DNA from: Bidens hawaiensis
Taxonomy: Eukaryota; Streptophyta; Magnoliopsida; Asterales; Asteraceae
DNA length: 64,000 nt
NCBI GenBank assembly: GCA_021521415.1
Contig: JAIQDT010000026.1
Coordinates: forward strand, 4,305,001 to 4,369,000
Direction of reading: 5' to 3'
Made by a program: the position numbers and the translations under genes. The notes beneath the pieces are model-generated. The model was not told the DNA's origin. It was given only the letters and a program-made list of their open reading frames with translations, and did no database searches. Shown here piece after piece: positions 32,841 through 44,163 of this stretch. Position 1 is the stretch's first letter, and every line of letters starts with the position of its first letter.

Positions 32841-35324
32841 AATTAATAACACCAATCATAGGCCATAAGGTAGTATAGATGACGATTCTAAAATATCCAC
32901 AAACAATAGTATTACCTTAACGAATTTATGACGATTCTAAAATATCCTCAGGCATAGAATATAATTAACACACGGTATCATAAATATACAAATACAAAAA
33001 AGACTACAATCAATCAACTAAATAACTTCATTAAGCATAGCCTTTAATATATAATATCGGGAGCATTTAATTATATAGAAGTCTATTATTATCCTCACAC
33101 ATAGACTATCATTAATAAGTAATTCTCATAAATATGTAATTGTAAACGAGTCCAAATATGTCCCGAAGCATAGACTACCAATAATATAAACCTTGGCCAA
33201 TCGATCAACTAAACAACATCATCACGTGTAAACTATAAATAATGACTAGCCTAGGAAATAATACAAGGCCTAATAACATCTTCAAGCCTAGACTTTAAAT
33301 AATATATATAATTTTCAGGAATGTTCGATCGTAAACTGGTTTAAAAATATCCTAAGACATATGATAGAATTTATACATAATTCTAGAAATATACGATACA
33401 AGTAAAACTATACAATATAATCCAAATCGTTTAAACAAGTAAAATCGGGTAAAATTGTAATAGAATGTGAATGCTAGCCCAAAACATAAAAAGATTTTAA
33501 AAGGGGCATCATGAACTCACCTAACATGAGCCAACAAATACTAACGAGTTAGAGAACCTCTAAGCCAATCCACAAATCACAAGCCTGTCGGATTGTACAC
33601 AAATATTACTAACTAAACCGTACCAACTAGTTTATCCTAGGAGGCGTTCTAACAAGATTTGACGGACCTAAAGCCTCAACCATAATAATACCATTTACAT
33701 CATCCCCCGAGGCCACATATTTACCATGACCACACTTAATTTATTCCGGGGACAAAGGATTTCCAAACTATACCCGAAAGCTGCTAATTGTATCGAATAC
33801 GCGCGTTAACGAGTTGTTTATGTACTAAACAACTAACTAAGCCCCGTGTGGACCAAACTTAGTATAGATACAATCAACAAGCCAACACGACACTACACGA
33901 GTTGAATGGGTCGGTAATTCGCATGAACAACGCACCAACTACCAATTAAACGCGAATTTGCGTTGTACTGACCTGTTTGAGCAACCGACATCCAATTCAG
34001 CCCCATTAACATAAATTTAAGTTTTTTCACAGCTCGTATAATATACCAAGGCTACACAATCTGAATTGGTTGTTAATTCCCTCAAACAACGTGCTAAACG
34101 CAACAATTAAAAATCTAGACAACAGAAATCCTAGTTTTCAATCTATCGACAATTGATCAATCAAACGAGCTTCATAGCTTACGATATTAAAGTATAACAC
34201 ATATGACATACCTAAGAAGATGATGGAGGAAAGCCTCACTTTAAACAGCCCCGACAATAACACAATTGGACAACCACCGGTTAAGCCTAAAACGAACGTG
34301 TCGATCAATAACTAGTATAACTTGCAGATTTTAGCATGCAAAGATGTATTTTATTAGATAGGAAAACCATAGAAATAAATTATGAAATGCTTACCAGAGT
34401 TTCATAAATGTCTTAGGTTTAGAAAAATATTTTTTCAGTAGACACAAAAATCATAAAAAATTCTCCAACACAGAAAGGTATGTGCGGCTATTTCAGTGCG
34501 CAGCAAAAGTGTTTTATTTTTTTAAAAATCATTACCAAACTAAATTAAACGATACCAATTGGATTGTAATCTTAACTCAAAATATGAAGTTCCAGAAGTA
34601 GAACCAACCAATTTGGACTTGTCAAAAAATAGTTATCACGTCGGGAGGACAGACAAGAATCCGACTCCCCGCATCAGCTTTGGCCCACGTTTTTATAAAA
34701 TCGTAAAAACCATCCAAATCTCGTTCAAAAATTACAAATTATACCTTCCTAGAAGGTAGACTCAAAGTAGAATATCGTAGATTCAAGAATCAATCAAATA
34801 CAATAAATTTTTATCTTGTTAGAGACCAAACAATAACGAGTACGAATCTGCCAGCAACTGTTTTAATCAAAACCGAAACCGTAACATGATTATAACATCT
34901 CTAGGGTTCAATAACCAATTTAATGGTGAAAAAAAAGTTCCTTGACATGGTACTAACCTTCAATTGGATGGAGACGGCTTGTAAAATGTTACACTTAGGC
35001 CCTAAAACTTGTAAAATGAGATGTATTGTGCCAAAAGTTGAATAACACGATATACAAGTATGACAAGGAGGTCCCCGAGGAATGTTAGATCGAGTCTCTA
35101 ATATAATACAAACTCTACAAATGTCTCATGCCGATAAATGAAAATGTCGGGTGCTACATACTAATCTAACACTTTAAGTTATAAGAGGCGATGTTTTGAG
35201 CATAAGGATGGGTAGATAGACTTTTAAAACGTATTGCAAGGCTCTAATTTAGAAATATGAAACCCTGACTTTTAAATAAACATTTATAAAAGATCGAGCC
35301 GATTATCGAAATTTACAGGCGCTA

Positions 35325-35956
35325 AGTCCACCCTCCTCACAATGGGATTCATCCACGAATCTCGTTGCAATAGGAACGGACGCGGATAGAGATGAAACCT
35401 AATCATCTAATCACACCAAAGGACGTTAGAGGCAAAACCCCTACTGGCGCTAGAATCTAACAGGAACGAAGTTAAAAGCTCAATAAGTAAAAAGGAAACC
35501 TAGAGTGATATTGTGCTATGTCTTAGCTAAAAAATTACGCACAAAAGCTTTCGAGAGGATGAAAAATAAATGGGAGAATTTAACGAATGATAGGAACATT
35601 AACTTTATTAACACAAGCGTTAACCATATCCAATCCCTACAAAGACAGAATCCTAACACAGTCAGACACAAGTAGCATTTAGAACATGAAAAGTAAGGGT
35701 AAACTACTAATAACGTTGATTAAGTGTTATTAATCATTTACTTTACCCGCTCGTCCTAAGCACTCACTGCCCCTAACCATATTAGCATCCTATCTAGCAC
35801 TTAAACAAATATGCACGTAATAGAACCCTAATGCTTATAAAAATGTAGAAACAAATATAAGATTTACCTCTTAGCGTGTAGCTACTCTCGGTTGGCATTT
35901 CTTCCCTCCTTTTACAGTTCGAGTCCAAGCATTCAAGTATGCTTGGATCCCTCGAA
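35325..35956 (-). pseudogene. Gypsy-D internal remnant (deletion derivative)
   Basis: Only about 630 bp separate the two D LTRs. In element order (right to left) it holds the leader (ACCTCTTAGCGTGTAGCTAC, 35650-35900), then the gag-protease intron-like segment (35500 to about 35590, acceptor CTCTAG|G kept, donor lost), a protease scrap LLDSSASRGFA (about 35430-35460; DSGAS changed to DSSAS), and a PPT-like purine run next to D1. Gag, most of protease, RT, RNase H and integrase are gone. It has the form of a large-internal-deletion derivative; whether it moved in that state is unknown. Confidence 0.65.
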
Positions 35957-35974
35957 CCATGGCTCTGATACCAA
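35957..35974 (-). other. Primer-binding site, initiator tRNA-Met (Gypsy-D)
   Basis: Minus-strand TTGGTATCAGAGCCATGG two bases after the D2 LTR end (CTTACA). A perfect initiator tRNA-Met type PBS, which fixes D2 as the 5' LTR. Confidence 0.85.
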
Positions 35975-37240
35975 CTTGTAAGACGCCGAAACACAGGAAT
36001 CCTACAGTTGGTAATCAAATCCAAAAATTCTCAAAAATTTAAAAACCAAACAACTTCATCTTATTAACATCTGTTAAGAGTAATAAACAACGGAATAATA
36101 AATATCAAAATTCCCAAAAACCGGGAAAAGTGCCCAAGGTTAAATGTAATTAAAAGTATTCGTTTCATTTTGAAATCTTTGACTAGGAATGCCTTCAACC
36201 GTCCGAGTAGTCTCCAGCACGTCCAAGCAATAATCTCGAGTCCTTAACCTGCATCTAAAACTAACATACACACAAAGTCAGCTTGAGCTATGTGAGTTCA
36301 AGTTATAATAAGCAATATTCATAAAAAATTTCAAAGTTATACGTATAAACGGTATAGATAGCAATAGGCAAATGAATCAATAAGTGAAGTTTTAATAAAC
36401 AACATTCATAAATCCTTTTGAAGGGTATAGGTATAAAACAATATACATTGTAATAGGCAAATAAATAATTAAATGATTAAATAAATAAATAAATACTTAA
36501 ATAATCACCAAATAACCTATCCACGGTCCAACGCGCGTACGAGCCTCCCCCCACGGGATTTAAGAACACGAGTAGTATAATTGACTCACACACGGTACGA
36601 CATAAGCACATGACACAGGATTTTAAGAACCCGTTATAATAATGATAATGCCACACGAACCTCCCCTCTCGGAATTTAAGAACCTGCCACGGGATTTAAG
36701 AACTCGAGAAGTATACTTTGGCCCGACGAAGATTACCATGCACACAAAGAACTAATGATTATTATGCCACACGAGCTCCCCCCCCCCCCCTCCACAGGAT
36801 TTAAGAACCTGCCACAAGATTTAAGAACCTGAGTAGTATAGTTTGGCCCGGCCAAAATCACCATGCACACAAAGAACTAATTATAATGATGATTATGCCA
36901 TACGAGCCTCCCCCCCATGGGATTTAAGAACCCGCCAAAGGATTTAAGAACCTGAGTAGTATAGTTTGGCCCGACCAAAATCACCATGCACACAATGAAC
37001 TAATTAATAACACCAATCATATGCCATCAGGTAGTATATATATATAAGGCAGTCCAAAATATGAACTGATACAATAGGGTCTACTCATATCCAATTAGTA
37101 CCAGATAAAATAACATTCACGAACCTAGTCCATAAAAAATATGCATAACCTTAAGGGATTTATGACGAGTCTAAAATATCCTAAGGCATAGAATATAACT
37201 CACACATGGTCTCATAAATATAAAAATACAAATAAGACTA

Positions 37241-38257
37241 TATCAGGATCAAGAATCTGGTGCAAACCTTAATAATGTTGACAAGAACACACAGACTCAA
37301 TAACCCAAAGGCCTACTGAATATCCCGGTGGAATCACGGTATCCAACGGATGGGAGTGAAGACATGATATAATAACAAACGAAACAGTAAATGATAATCT
37401 TTAAAGATAGAATCAAAGACAAAGAGTCACTGTATTTAATACATCATTCAATGAAACAGTGAAAGGAATGTCTAGGGTTTCGTAAAACTGTGGCGGTTGT
37501 ACGAGGAGACAAAATGAATATTCGTTAGAATGTTTCTCGTTTTCTGTACCCTAAATGGAAACCTAGGACCCTATTTATAGATCCTGACATTCCTCCTAGA
37601 ATCCCTAATTATTACATAATGAAAGAAAAACACCAATACAAGTGTTAGAGTGTTCGAGCATGATAAGTATCTTGCTCAAGCAGACTCACTATGCTATGTA
37701 TGCTCGATGAATTTCTTCGAGCATACTTTTCCTAGAATATTTTCAGAGAAAATATTCTCGTCTAGCAGACTTCATTCTTCTTGACTAATCCTTTCTTTGC
37801 TCAAATTAGTCCATCGAGCAAGCCCATTCTTCTTGATGCCTTTAATCCTGTCTTGAGATTTATTGAACAATCTTTAGCATGCTCGGATGTAAATCTTGCT
37901 CGGGGGACTTAACCATGCTCGAAGTCCTTACGTGAACATATGACTTCTTATTGCATCCATGCCGGTCACCATGTGCTCGAACATCATGTGCTCGGAATCA
38001 CTTAGTTATAACTTGAATGATCAAGTTGTTTATTCGATTGGCAATCCATACACGATAGAAGAACACTCTTGCTCGTTGAAGTGTAGCTTGCTCGAAGCCT
38101 TAGCACTTAAAAGAATTAACCCCAAAAGGTTCTGAAGACGTTGCTTGAAGTAGTAAACCATGATCGATCGTCCAAGCTTGCTCGAAGTCCATACTTAGCC
38201 GATTTCAGAAGAGGTTGAGAAGATTCCAATCTTCCTTAGAAAATATCCGACTCAACA
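37241..38257 (-). mobile_element. Solo Copia LTR (sister of 580-1615)
   Basis: 1,017 bp, flanked by a perfect target duplication GACTA (37236-37240 and 38258-38262). Removing it restores a sequence matching D1 near 33000. On the minus strand it starts TGTTGAGTCGG and ends CCTGATA. A TATA box CTATAAATAGGG lies at 37569-37580 (complement). The TGCTCGAGCA/CGAGCA words of the sister LTR are present. It has no coding sequence or PBS. Confidence 0.92.
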
Positions 38258-38402
38258 GACTACAATCAATCAACTAAATAACTTCATTAAGCATAGCCCT
38301 TAGTATATAATATCGGGAGCATTTAACTATAGACGAGTCTATTATTATCCTCAAACATAGACTATCAATAATAAATAATTCTCATAAATATTTAATTATA
38401 AA

Positions 38403-38421
38403 GGTTTAGGGTTTAGGTTTA
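38403..38421 (+). repeat. Telomere-like filler at Gypsy-B/D2 junction
   Basis: GGTTTAGGGTTTAGGTTTA, a near-perfect run of the plant telomere unit TTTAGGG (one unit one G short). It sits exactly between D2 sequence (ends ...ATTATAAA) and the broken Gypsy-B 3' LTR (starts GGGGGAGCTACC). Neither flank predicts it at this point. Confidence 0.65.
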
Positions 38422-38671
38422 GGGGGAGCTACCTTCGGCCGATCGGACCAGCTGCACAAAGGTTTACGGTTTTTTTTTTGTTTAATGTTATATTATAAAA
38501 CATTTTCATTCTAACCCCCGGAATTTAATAATAATGCAACTTGGAAGAAATGTTAAGCTATTAGACGTACCGGGATGACATAAAGGCTTCTGAGAAACGT
38601 CGGATAAATCTCGAGAATTATACATACTCTACAAGCTTCAATTCTTAAAACCGGAATTAACGAGCGTTACA
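38422..38671 (-). mobile_element. Gypsy-B 3' LTR, truncated
   Basis: Minus-strand start TGTAACGCTCG at 38671. It matches 44985-45231 of the 5' LTR (GGGGGAGCTACCTTCGGCCG ... GAATTAACG). Only the first 250 bp remain; about 1.3 kb was lost together with part of D2. Confidence 0.85.
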
Positions 38672-39098
38672 AGTCCACCCCCCTTATAATGGGATTCTTC
38701 CCTGAATCCCGATGCGACAGGAAAAACTGCGGATAATTCTTCATCATCTCGTCTTCGGACTCCCAAGTGGCCTCGGAACCCCTACGGTGTTTCCATTGCA
38801 CCTTCACCTGTCTAACCACCTTATTCCTCAAACGCCTCTCCTGACGGTCAAGAATAGCAATCGGTTGTTCAACGTAGTTCAGCTTACTATCGAGTTCAAT
38901 ATCATCGAGAGGCACATGGGCCTCTTAATCCGCTAAGCATTTCCTCAGATGGGACACCTGAAAAGTAGGATGAATCCCCGCGAGCTCCTCGGGCAATTCC
39001 AGCCTATATGCTACCTCACCGACTCGGGCCAATATACCGAACGGGCCAATAAACCTCGGACTGAGCTTCCCCCTCTTACGAAAACGAATAATGCCCTT
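38667..39098 (-). pseudogene. Gypsy-B integrase C-terminus and chromodomain
   Basis: The C-terminal part of chromovirus integrase reads [20 protein letters not shown] (GPY/F-type module). It continues [14 protein letters not shown] and [13 protein letters not shown], then the chromodomain VEQPIAILDRQERRLRN, VVRQVKVQWKHRRGSEATWE and EDEMMKNYPQFF. Chromodomains of this class steer integration into heterochromatin. Two internal stops are visible: TAG for Trp after KFSP near 39100 and TAA after KCLAD near 38927. The final TAA is made by the first bases of the 3' LTR (..TTG|TAA), so pol ends exactly at the LTR, with the PPT (purine run complementary to 38672-38686) inside its last codons. The arrangement is typical of the Tekay/Del chromoviruses. 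Confidence 0.85.
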
Positions 39099-40061
39099 CT
39101 AGGGAGAAAATTTTAACACAACCCGATCCCCAGCCTCAAACACAATAGGCCTTCGACTTTTATCTGCATAAGACTTCTGACGATCCTGCGCGGCCTTCAT
39201 AAATGCTTTAATCATGTCGAGTTTCTCAGTAGTAGCCTCGACCATCTCCAAACTACCCAACAGCTTCTGACCAATGGAACCCCAACAGACTGGAGTCCTA
39301 CACCTCCTACCATACAACATCTCAAACGGTGGCATCCCAATCGTGGTGTGATAACTGTTATTATACGAGAACTCTACCAACATTAAGGGACGGTCCCAAC
39401 TACCACCAAAGTCGATAACACAAGCCCGCAACATATCCTTGCGAGTCTGAATGGTCCTCTCGGACTGACCATCCGTCTGCGGGTGACAAGCAGTACTCAT
39501 GAGGAGTTTGCTGCCCATCTCCTCATGAAACCTTTTCCAAAACCTGGAGGTGAAACGCGTATCCCTATCCGAAACAATAGATACCGGCACCCCATGTCTA
39601 GAGACGATCTCATGAATAAACACATCGGCCAACTGTTCGGAATTAAAAGTCTCTTGGATCGGCAAGAAATGAGCGCTCTTGGTCAATCTATCAATAATTA
39701 CCCAAATGGTGTCATAACTACCCTTAGGAGTACGAGGAAATTTAGTCACAAAATCCATAGTAAGATGCTCCCATTTCCACTTAGGTATTTCCAACGGCTG
39801 AAATTTCCCAAACGGCTTCTGATGCTCGGCCTTAACTTGTAGACACGTCAAACACTAACTCACGTACCGAGCCACCTCAAATTTCATCGCAGGCCACCAA
39901 TAATTTTTCTTCAAGTCTTGGTACATCTTGGCCGCGCCTGGGTTAATAGAGTAGCGCGACTTGTGTGCCTCATCCAAAATTTTATCTCTGAATCCCCAAT
40001 ACTTTGGTACCCATAAACGACCATCCTTAAACTTTACCCCGTCACCGACGTCTTCCAACAA
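39099..40061 (-). pseudogene. Gypsy-B integrase
   Basis: N-terminal H-H-C-C finger: EAHKSRYSINPGAAKMYQDL (second His changed to Asn), then NYWWPAMKFEVARYVS, a TAG at 39852-39854 in place of a residue before CLTC, and CLQVKAEH. The DDE core has EHLTMDFVTKFPRT (D), IVSDRDTRFTSRFWKRFH (D) and HPQTDGQSERTIQT (E), then YNNSYHTTIGMPPFEMLYGR and RQKSYADKSRRPI. All three catalytic acids are present. The enzyme would join element cDNA to target DNA in the nucleus. Length and spacing are normal; only the stop and the finger change disable it. Confidence 0.92.
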
Positions 40062-40207
40062 TTTCTACTGACCCAAAACACGTTCTGACATAATCCATTC
40101 CACCTGCAAAGCCTCATTTTGAATGCTGGCTATTTGCTTCAAAGTATCGGGTTTAAGAATGAGCTGGTAAGATTTTACACGAATTGGCTTCGGTCTCTCC
40201 TTCCAGC

Positions 40208-40546
40208 TCAACGCGTCAGCCACCACGTTGGCTTACCTGGATGGTACATAATCTCCAAATCATAATCATTAATTAACTCCAACCATCGATGCTGACGCAT
40301 ATTCAATTCCTTTTGTTCACAGAAATATTTTAAACTCTTATGATCGGTATAGATAACACAGGGAACACCGTTCAAATAATGCCGCCACAACTTAAGCGCA
40401 AACACAACAGCCGCAAGCTCCAAATCGTGAGTAGGATAATTCGCCTCATGAGGCTTCAACTGCCGTGAGGCATAAGCGATGACTCGACATCGCTGCATCA
40501 AAACACACCCAAGCCCTTGATAAGAGGCATCAGAATACACTACCAA
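40208..40546 (-). pseudogene. Gypsy-B RNase H
   Basis: Motifs in order: [17 protein letters not shown] (first D), [19 protein letters not shown] (E), [19 protein letters not shown] (D) and [20 protein letters not shown]. It degrades the RNA strand of RNA/DNA hybrids during reverse transcription. The end is frameshifted (GKPTWWLTR in place of the usual [15 protein letters not shown] end). The frame to integrase (40062-40207) is interrupted by a stop near 40065. Confidence 0.9.
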
Positions 40547-40599
40547 ATCATCGGTGCCATCAGGTAAAGCTTAAATCGGGGCATGCGTCAATCTGTTCT

Positions 40600-41560
40600 T
40601 CAACTCGAGAAAAGCCTCCTCCTGTTCCGTACCCCAAACGAACTTAACACTCTTCTTAGTCAACTTGGTCAGTAAAGAAGCAATTTTCGAAAAATCGGGA
40701 ATAAAGCGGCGGTAATACCTCGCCTAACCCAGAAAACTACGAATTTCAGATGGTGACTTAGGAGACTCCCATTCATTCACGGCTTCTACCTTTGCAGGGT
40801 CAACCAGAATACCACTTGGGTTAATAACATGACCCAAGAATTGAACCTCACGCAACGAGAATGAACACTTAGAAAATTTCGCATACAGTTTGTTCTTCCA
40901 CAGAGCCTCCAACACTACCACGAGACGACCGGCGTGATCAGATTCACTCTTAGAGTACACAAGAATGTCGTCGATGAACACAATAACCGAACGATCGAGC
41001 ATCGGTCTTCACACCCGGTTCATAAGATCCATGAACGCAGCCGATGCGTTGGTCAAACCGAAAGACATCACCAGAAATTCGTAATGTCCATAACGAGTGC
41101 GGAAGTCAGTCTTAGGAATATCTTCCTCCCGAATCTTCAACTGATGATACCCAGACCTAAGGTCGATCTTCGAGAACCAACTAGCTCCTTAGAGCTGATC
41201 AAATAAGTCACCGATCCTCGGGAGCGGGTACCGATTTATAACAGTGAGCTTATTCAACTCACGGTAGTCAATGCACATTCGCATGCTACCGTCCTTCTTC
41301 TTAACGAACAAGACCAGGGTACCCCAAGGCGAGATGCTCGGTCGAATAAAACCCTTATCGAGCAAGTCTTCCAACTAAGCCATAAGTTTCTTTATTTCAT
41401 TCGTCGATAGGGAGCTCGGGCAACGGGCTTGGCGCCCAGTACAAGGTCTATCTGGAACTCGACCTCGCGATCCGGTGGCACATCTGACAAATACATCCGG
41501 GAAATCCCGAACAATAGGAACATCACCGACGGTAGCCACCTCGGTTTTCACAATCATAGC
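40600..41560 (-). pseudogene. Gypsy-B reverse transcriptase
   Basis: N-terminal part: IVRDFPDVF, then [40 protein letters not shown] and [16 protein letters not shown]. Middle: a [17 protein letters not shown] block with a TGA near 41010. Catalytic part: [20 protein letters not shown] (FIDD box near 40975), [20 protein letters not shown] and [20 protein letters not shown]. It copies element RNA into cDNA. Several stops and at least two shifts (near 41190, 41375 and 40724) break it, but the catalytic Asp pair is intact. Confidence 0.9.
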
Positions 41561-42004
41561 ATACGCTAGATACGCCCCCGCACCCCCGCTGCATCAACTT
41601 TCTCGCCTTAAGCATGGATATAATATGTGGCGTCGCAACATTCCGATCACCGAAGACCGTAATTCGAGTCCCATCCGGGGCCCTTAGAAGAACGATTTTC
41701 TGACCACAAATGATCTGAGCATCATCATTCTCGAGCTAATCCATCCCGAGCACCACATCGAAACAACCAAGCGGCATCAAATACAATCGCACCGGAAATC
41801 TATAACAAGACAACTCGATGGAACAATCCTGAATAGCCCTAGACACGGACACGGATTTTCCTACGGCGGCCACAACCTCAAACACATCGACTACGCGCTC
41901 GGGTGATTTATTCAACGAGGAACAGAAAGCGGTAGACATAAAACTCCTACTGGCGCCCGAATCAAATAAAACTGACGCATGTAACTCATCAAGTAGAAAA
42001 GTAC
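41561..42004 (-). pseudogene. Gypsy-B aspartic protease
   Basis: Follows the intron-like segment in the same phase. Reads GTFLLDELHASVLFDSGASR (active-site DSGAS at 41948-41963), SFMSTAFCSSL, VSVSRAIQDCSIE and CFDVVLGMDWL near 41745, the usual end of the domain. It would cleave Gag-Pol. A stop in the region of the GMD motif (near 41735) separates it from RT. In intact chromoviruses, gag and protease form one continuous frame. Confidence 0.85.
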
Positions 42005-42109
42005 CTGGGACGATATTATACTATTGCTTAGCTACACGGTCAACACATACGATTTCAAAGGAACAAGAAGTTATAACGGTGGAATGGAAGCTAAATAAGG
42101 AAAAAGTAC
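42005..42109 (-). other. Candidate 105-nt intron between gag and protease (Gypsy-B)
   Basis: Donor GTTTCAG|GTACTTTTT; acceptor CGTCCCAG|GTACTTTTC; branch-site-like GCTAAGC about 22-26 nt before the acceptor. Removing it joins DADVVS to GTFLLDEL, the continuous sequence usual for chromovirus Gag-Pol. The 11-bp word CAGGTACTTTT stands at both edges. The segment is 105 nt (35 codons) and contains an in-frame TAG near its 3' end, so unspliced RNA would give Gag alone. Homologous segments sit in Gypsy-A and Gypsy-D. Splicing is inferred, not shown. Confidence 0.6.
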
Positions 42110-43404
42110 CTGAAACGACATCCGCATCCTCTTTCGCTTCCTTCTTGGAGATGTTGAAGGCCCTTGCCCTGGCCTTTGGCTTCTCTTCCATCTTCCCTCT
42201 TGAGGAAGTCCCCTGAACGGACCCCCCCCCCCACCTTACTGGTAGGACAGTTTGATGACAAGTGACCGAAACCCCTACAGCGGAGACAAGTCAGAGTCGG
42301 ACACTCGTAATAGGGGTGCCCAACCTTATCGCAATGAAAACATGTGCCGGACCCACTCTTACACTCCCCCTTGTGTAGTTTGCCGCACTTCTTGCAAATA
42401 CCGAATGCCGCATCCCTCCTAAACTCAGAAGTTTCAGTCTTCACCCTTCTGCCTGACGAACTAAAATTGTTTCCCCCAGACCGCTTACCATACGAATTAG
42501 TGTTCCAAGTCTTCCTAGCCTCGTTCGACGGTAACTTCTCCCTCTGATCATACAATGTACCTGCCTAGGTAACCACCGAGTGAAAGGAGTTCACCACACC
42601 CCTACAAATATCCACCAGGAGACCCTTCACATACTTCTTAATCCTTTTTGCCTCAGGGGTAACCAGATCGGGACATAAGCGACCCATTTTGTTGAACATT
42701 GTGGTGTATTCCTGATGTGTCATACTGCTCACCTCCAAGGTTAAGAATTCCTGTTCAATTTTATCCAAATCGTGTGGAGGACAGAACTGATTGAGAACCA
42801 ACTTCTTCAATTCATCCCATGTCATCCTCCTAATCGATCGATCACCCATAGCCTGCACCAGATTATCCCACCAACATAATGCCTCGGAACGAAACGAGGC
42901 GGTAGCATAGGTGACCATGTCATCCCCCTTACACTTACTAACTCTCAGAACGGCCTCCATCTCTCACACCCACTGGTGCGCGGCCAAAGCATCTTTAGTA
43001 CCATCGAAGGAAGGGGTCGCACTTCTTAAAGTCACCATACGAGCAACCCCGGGTCGATACACTAACAGTCCGCACCTCATCTTCATCCCCACTCGGCACA
43101 TACACTTCCTCTTCCTCTTCGACCTGCACCTCCTTACTCTTCCTTCCCCTATCCGAACCCTTACCAACCAGTGACTCCTCCATGGCCCTGACGGCCTCGG
43201 CAACGATCTTAGGAATGGCGCTATGGAGCACCTGGTAAACCTCACCAGCGATAGCCGCGAGCAAGGCAGGATCTAAGGCGGGGTTATCCCCCTCCTCAAG
43301 AATCGGGGTCTCCTTCCGCTGGGGAGTAGGAATCTCTCTCTCGACATCGGCACGTGGCTGCGAACACTAGGACCACCTCTCTTAGCAGCTCGAGTATTAA
43401 CCAT
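42110..43404 (-). pseudogene. Gypsy-B gag (chromovirus)
   Basis: Starts MVNTRAAKRGGPSVRSHVP at the ATG complementary to 43402-43404; a shift soon follows. The acidic linker (VEEEEEVYVPSGDEDEVRTV) and the Retrotrans_gag core (SFRSEALCWWDNLVQAMGDR, LVLNQFCPPHDLDKIEQEFL, about 42565-42960) are open. The nucleocapsid part has three C-rich knuckles: CKKCGKLHKGEC, CFHCDKVGHPYYEC and CLRCRGFGHLSSNC. The last two fit C-x2-C-x4-H-x4-C, which bind element RNA. The end KARAFNISKKEAKEDADVVS runs into the intron-like segment. Breaks lie near 43330, 42960 (stop), 42560 and the C-run at 42222-42231. Confidence 0.88.
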
Positions 43405-43712
43405 GACTTATCCCTACAAAGACAGAATTTTAACACGGTAAAGTACAAGTGGTAATTAGAACATGTAAGGTAACGTTGATCATGTGTAATTAGTCGTTTA
43501 CTTTACCCGCCCGTCCTAACCACCCCCTGCCCCTAACCTCGTTAGCCTTCTATCTAACACTTAAACAGTTAATCACATACTGAAACTTTTAAATTTAAAG
43601 TAATGACTAAATAATTAAAAAAATTACCTCTTGGCGTGCAGCTACTCACGGTGGGCATACTGGTCTCTTTTCTTACAATTCGAGTCCAAGCATTCGGGGA
43701 TGCTCGGATCAT
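43405..43712 (-). other. Gypsy-B 5' leader
   Basis: Untranslated. Begins TCCCTACAAAGACAGAATTT and contains ACCTCTTGGCGTGCAGCTAC (43626-43645), shared with the Gypsy-A and Gypsy-D leaders. A deletion near 43710 removes the PBS and the last 100 bp or so of the LTR, so this copy cannot prime reverse transcription. Confidence 0.75.
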
Positions 43713-44106
43713 AGAGTATAATTCGGCAGAAAACGTAAATAAATGAATGAGTTTCCAAAACCCGGGAATTTAACCCCAAAACCAAAATTAAGTATAACTT
43801 TTATAAGTCTTTTGAAATAAAATGTTCATAAACAATTCTTCATTCTAGTATGCCCTTCACCGTCCAAGTAGCTCCGTGCACGTCCAAGCGATAAGGCATC
43901 CTCTTCTTAACCTGAAACTCACACTAACATGCACACAAAGTCAGCTTAAGCAGAGTGAGTTCAAGTTTTAAATAAGTAGCAAAAGTCTTAATAATCATTT
44001 CAACGGTTTTAAAACAGCAAACGGAAGTACATCGGTTAGGTCACCACATTCAATAAATAGTCATTCATACGTATGAGCATCTCTATACGTGCATTCCTAT
44101 ATATAT

Positions 44107-44163
<57 letters not shown>

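Larger units (their letters stand above)
31616..35324 (-). mobile_element. Gypsy-D LTR D1 (left LTR)
   Basis: About 3.7 kb. Plus-strand start TGTAAGACCTCGAAACC; right end ...ATTTACAGGCGCTA, directly followed by the PPT-like AGTCCACCCTCC. It is the same family as D2, E and I. It carries a 202-bp recent tandem duplication, a variable repeat block (32390-32840) with C-runs, and two AACGAGTC units near 33145. Near 34978 it lacks about 110 bp that D2 keeps at 46745-46840, including the AT box and the CCGATCGG-type palindrome. It is read as the 3' LTR of Gypsy-D because internal PPT sequence adjoins its right end. Confidence 0.75.
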
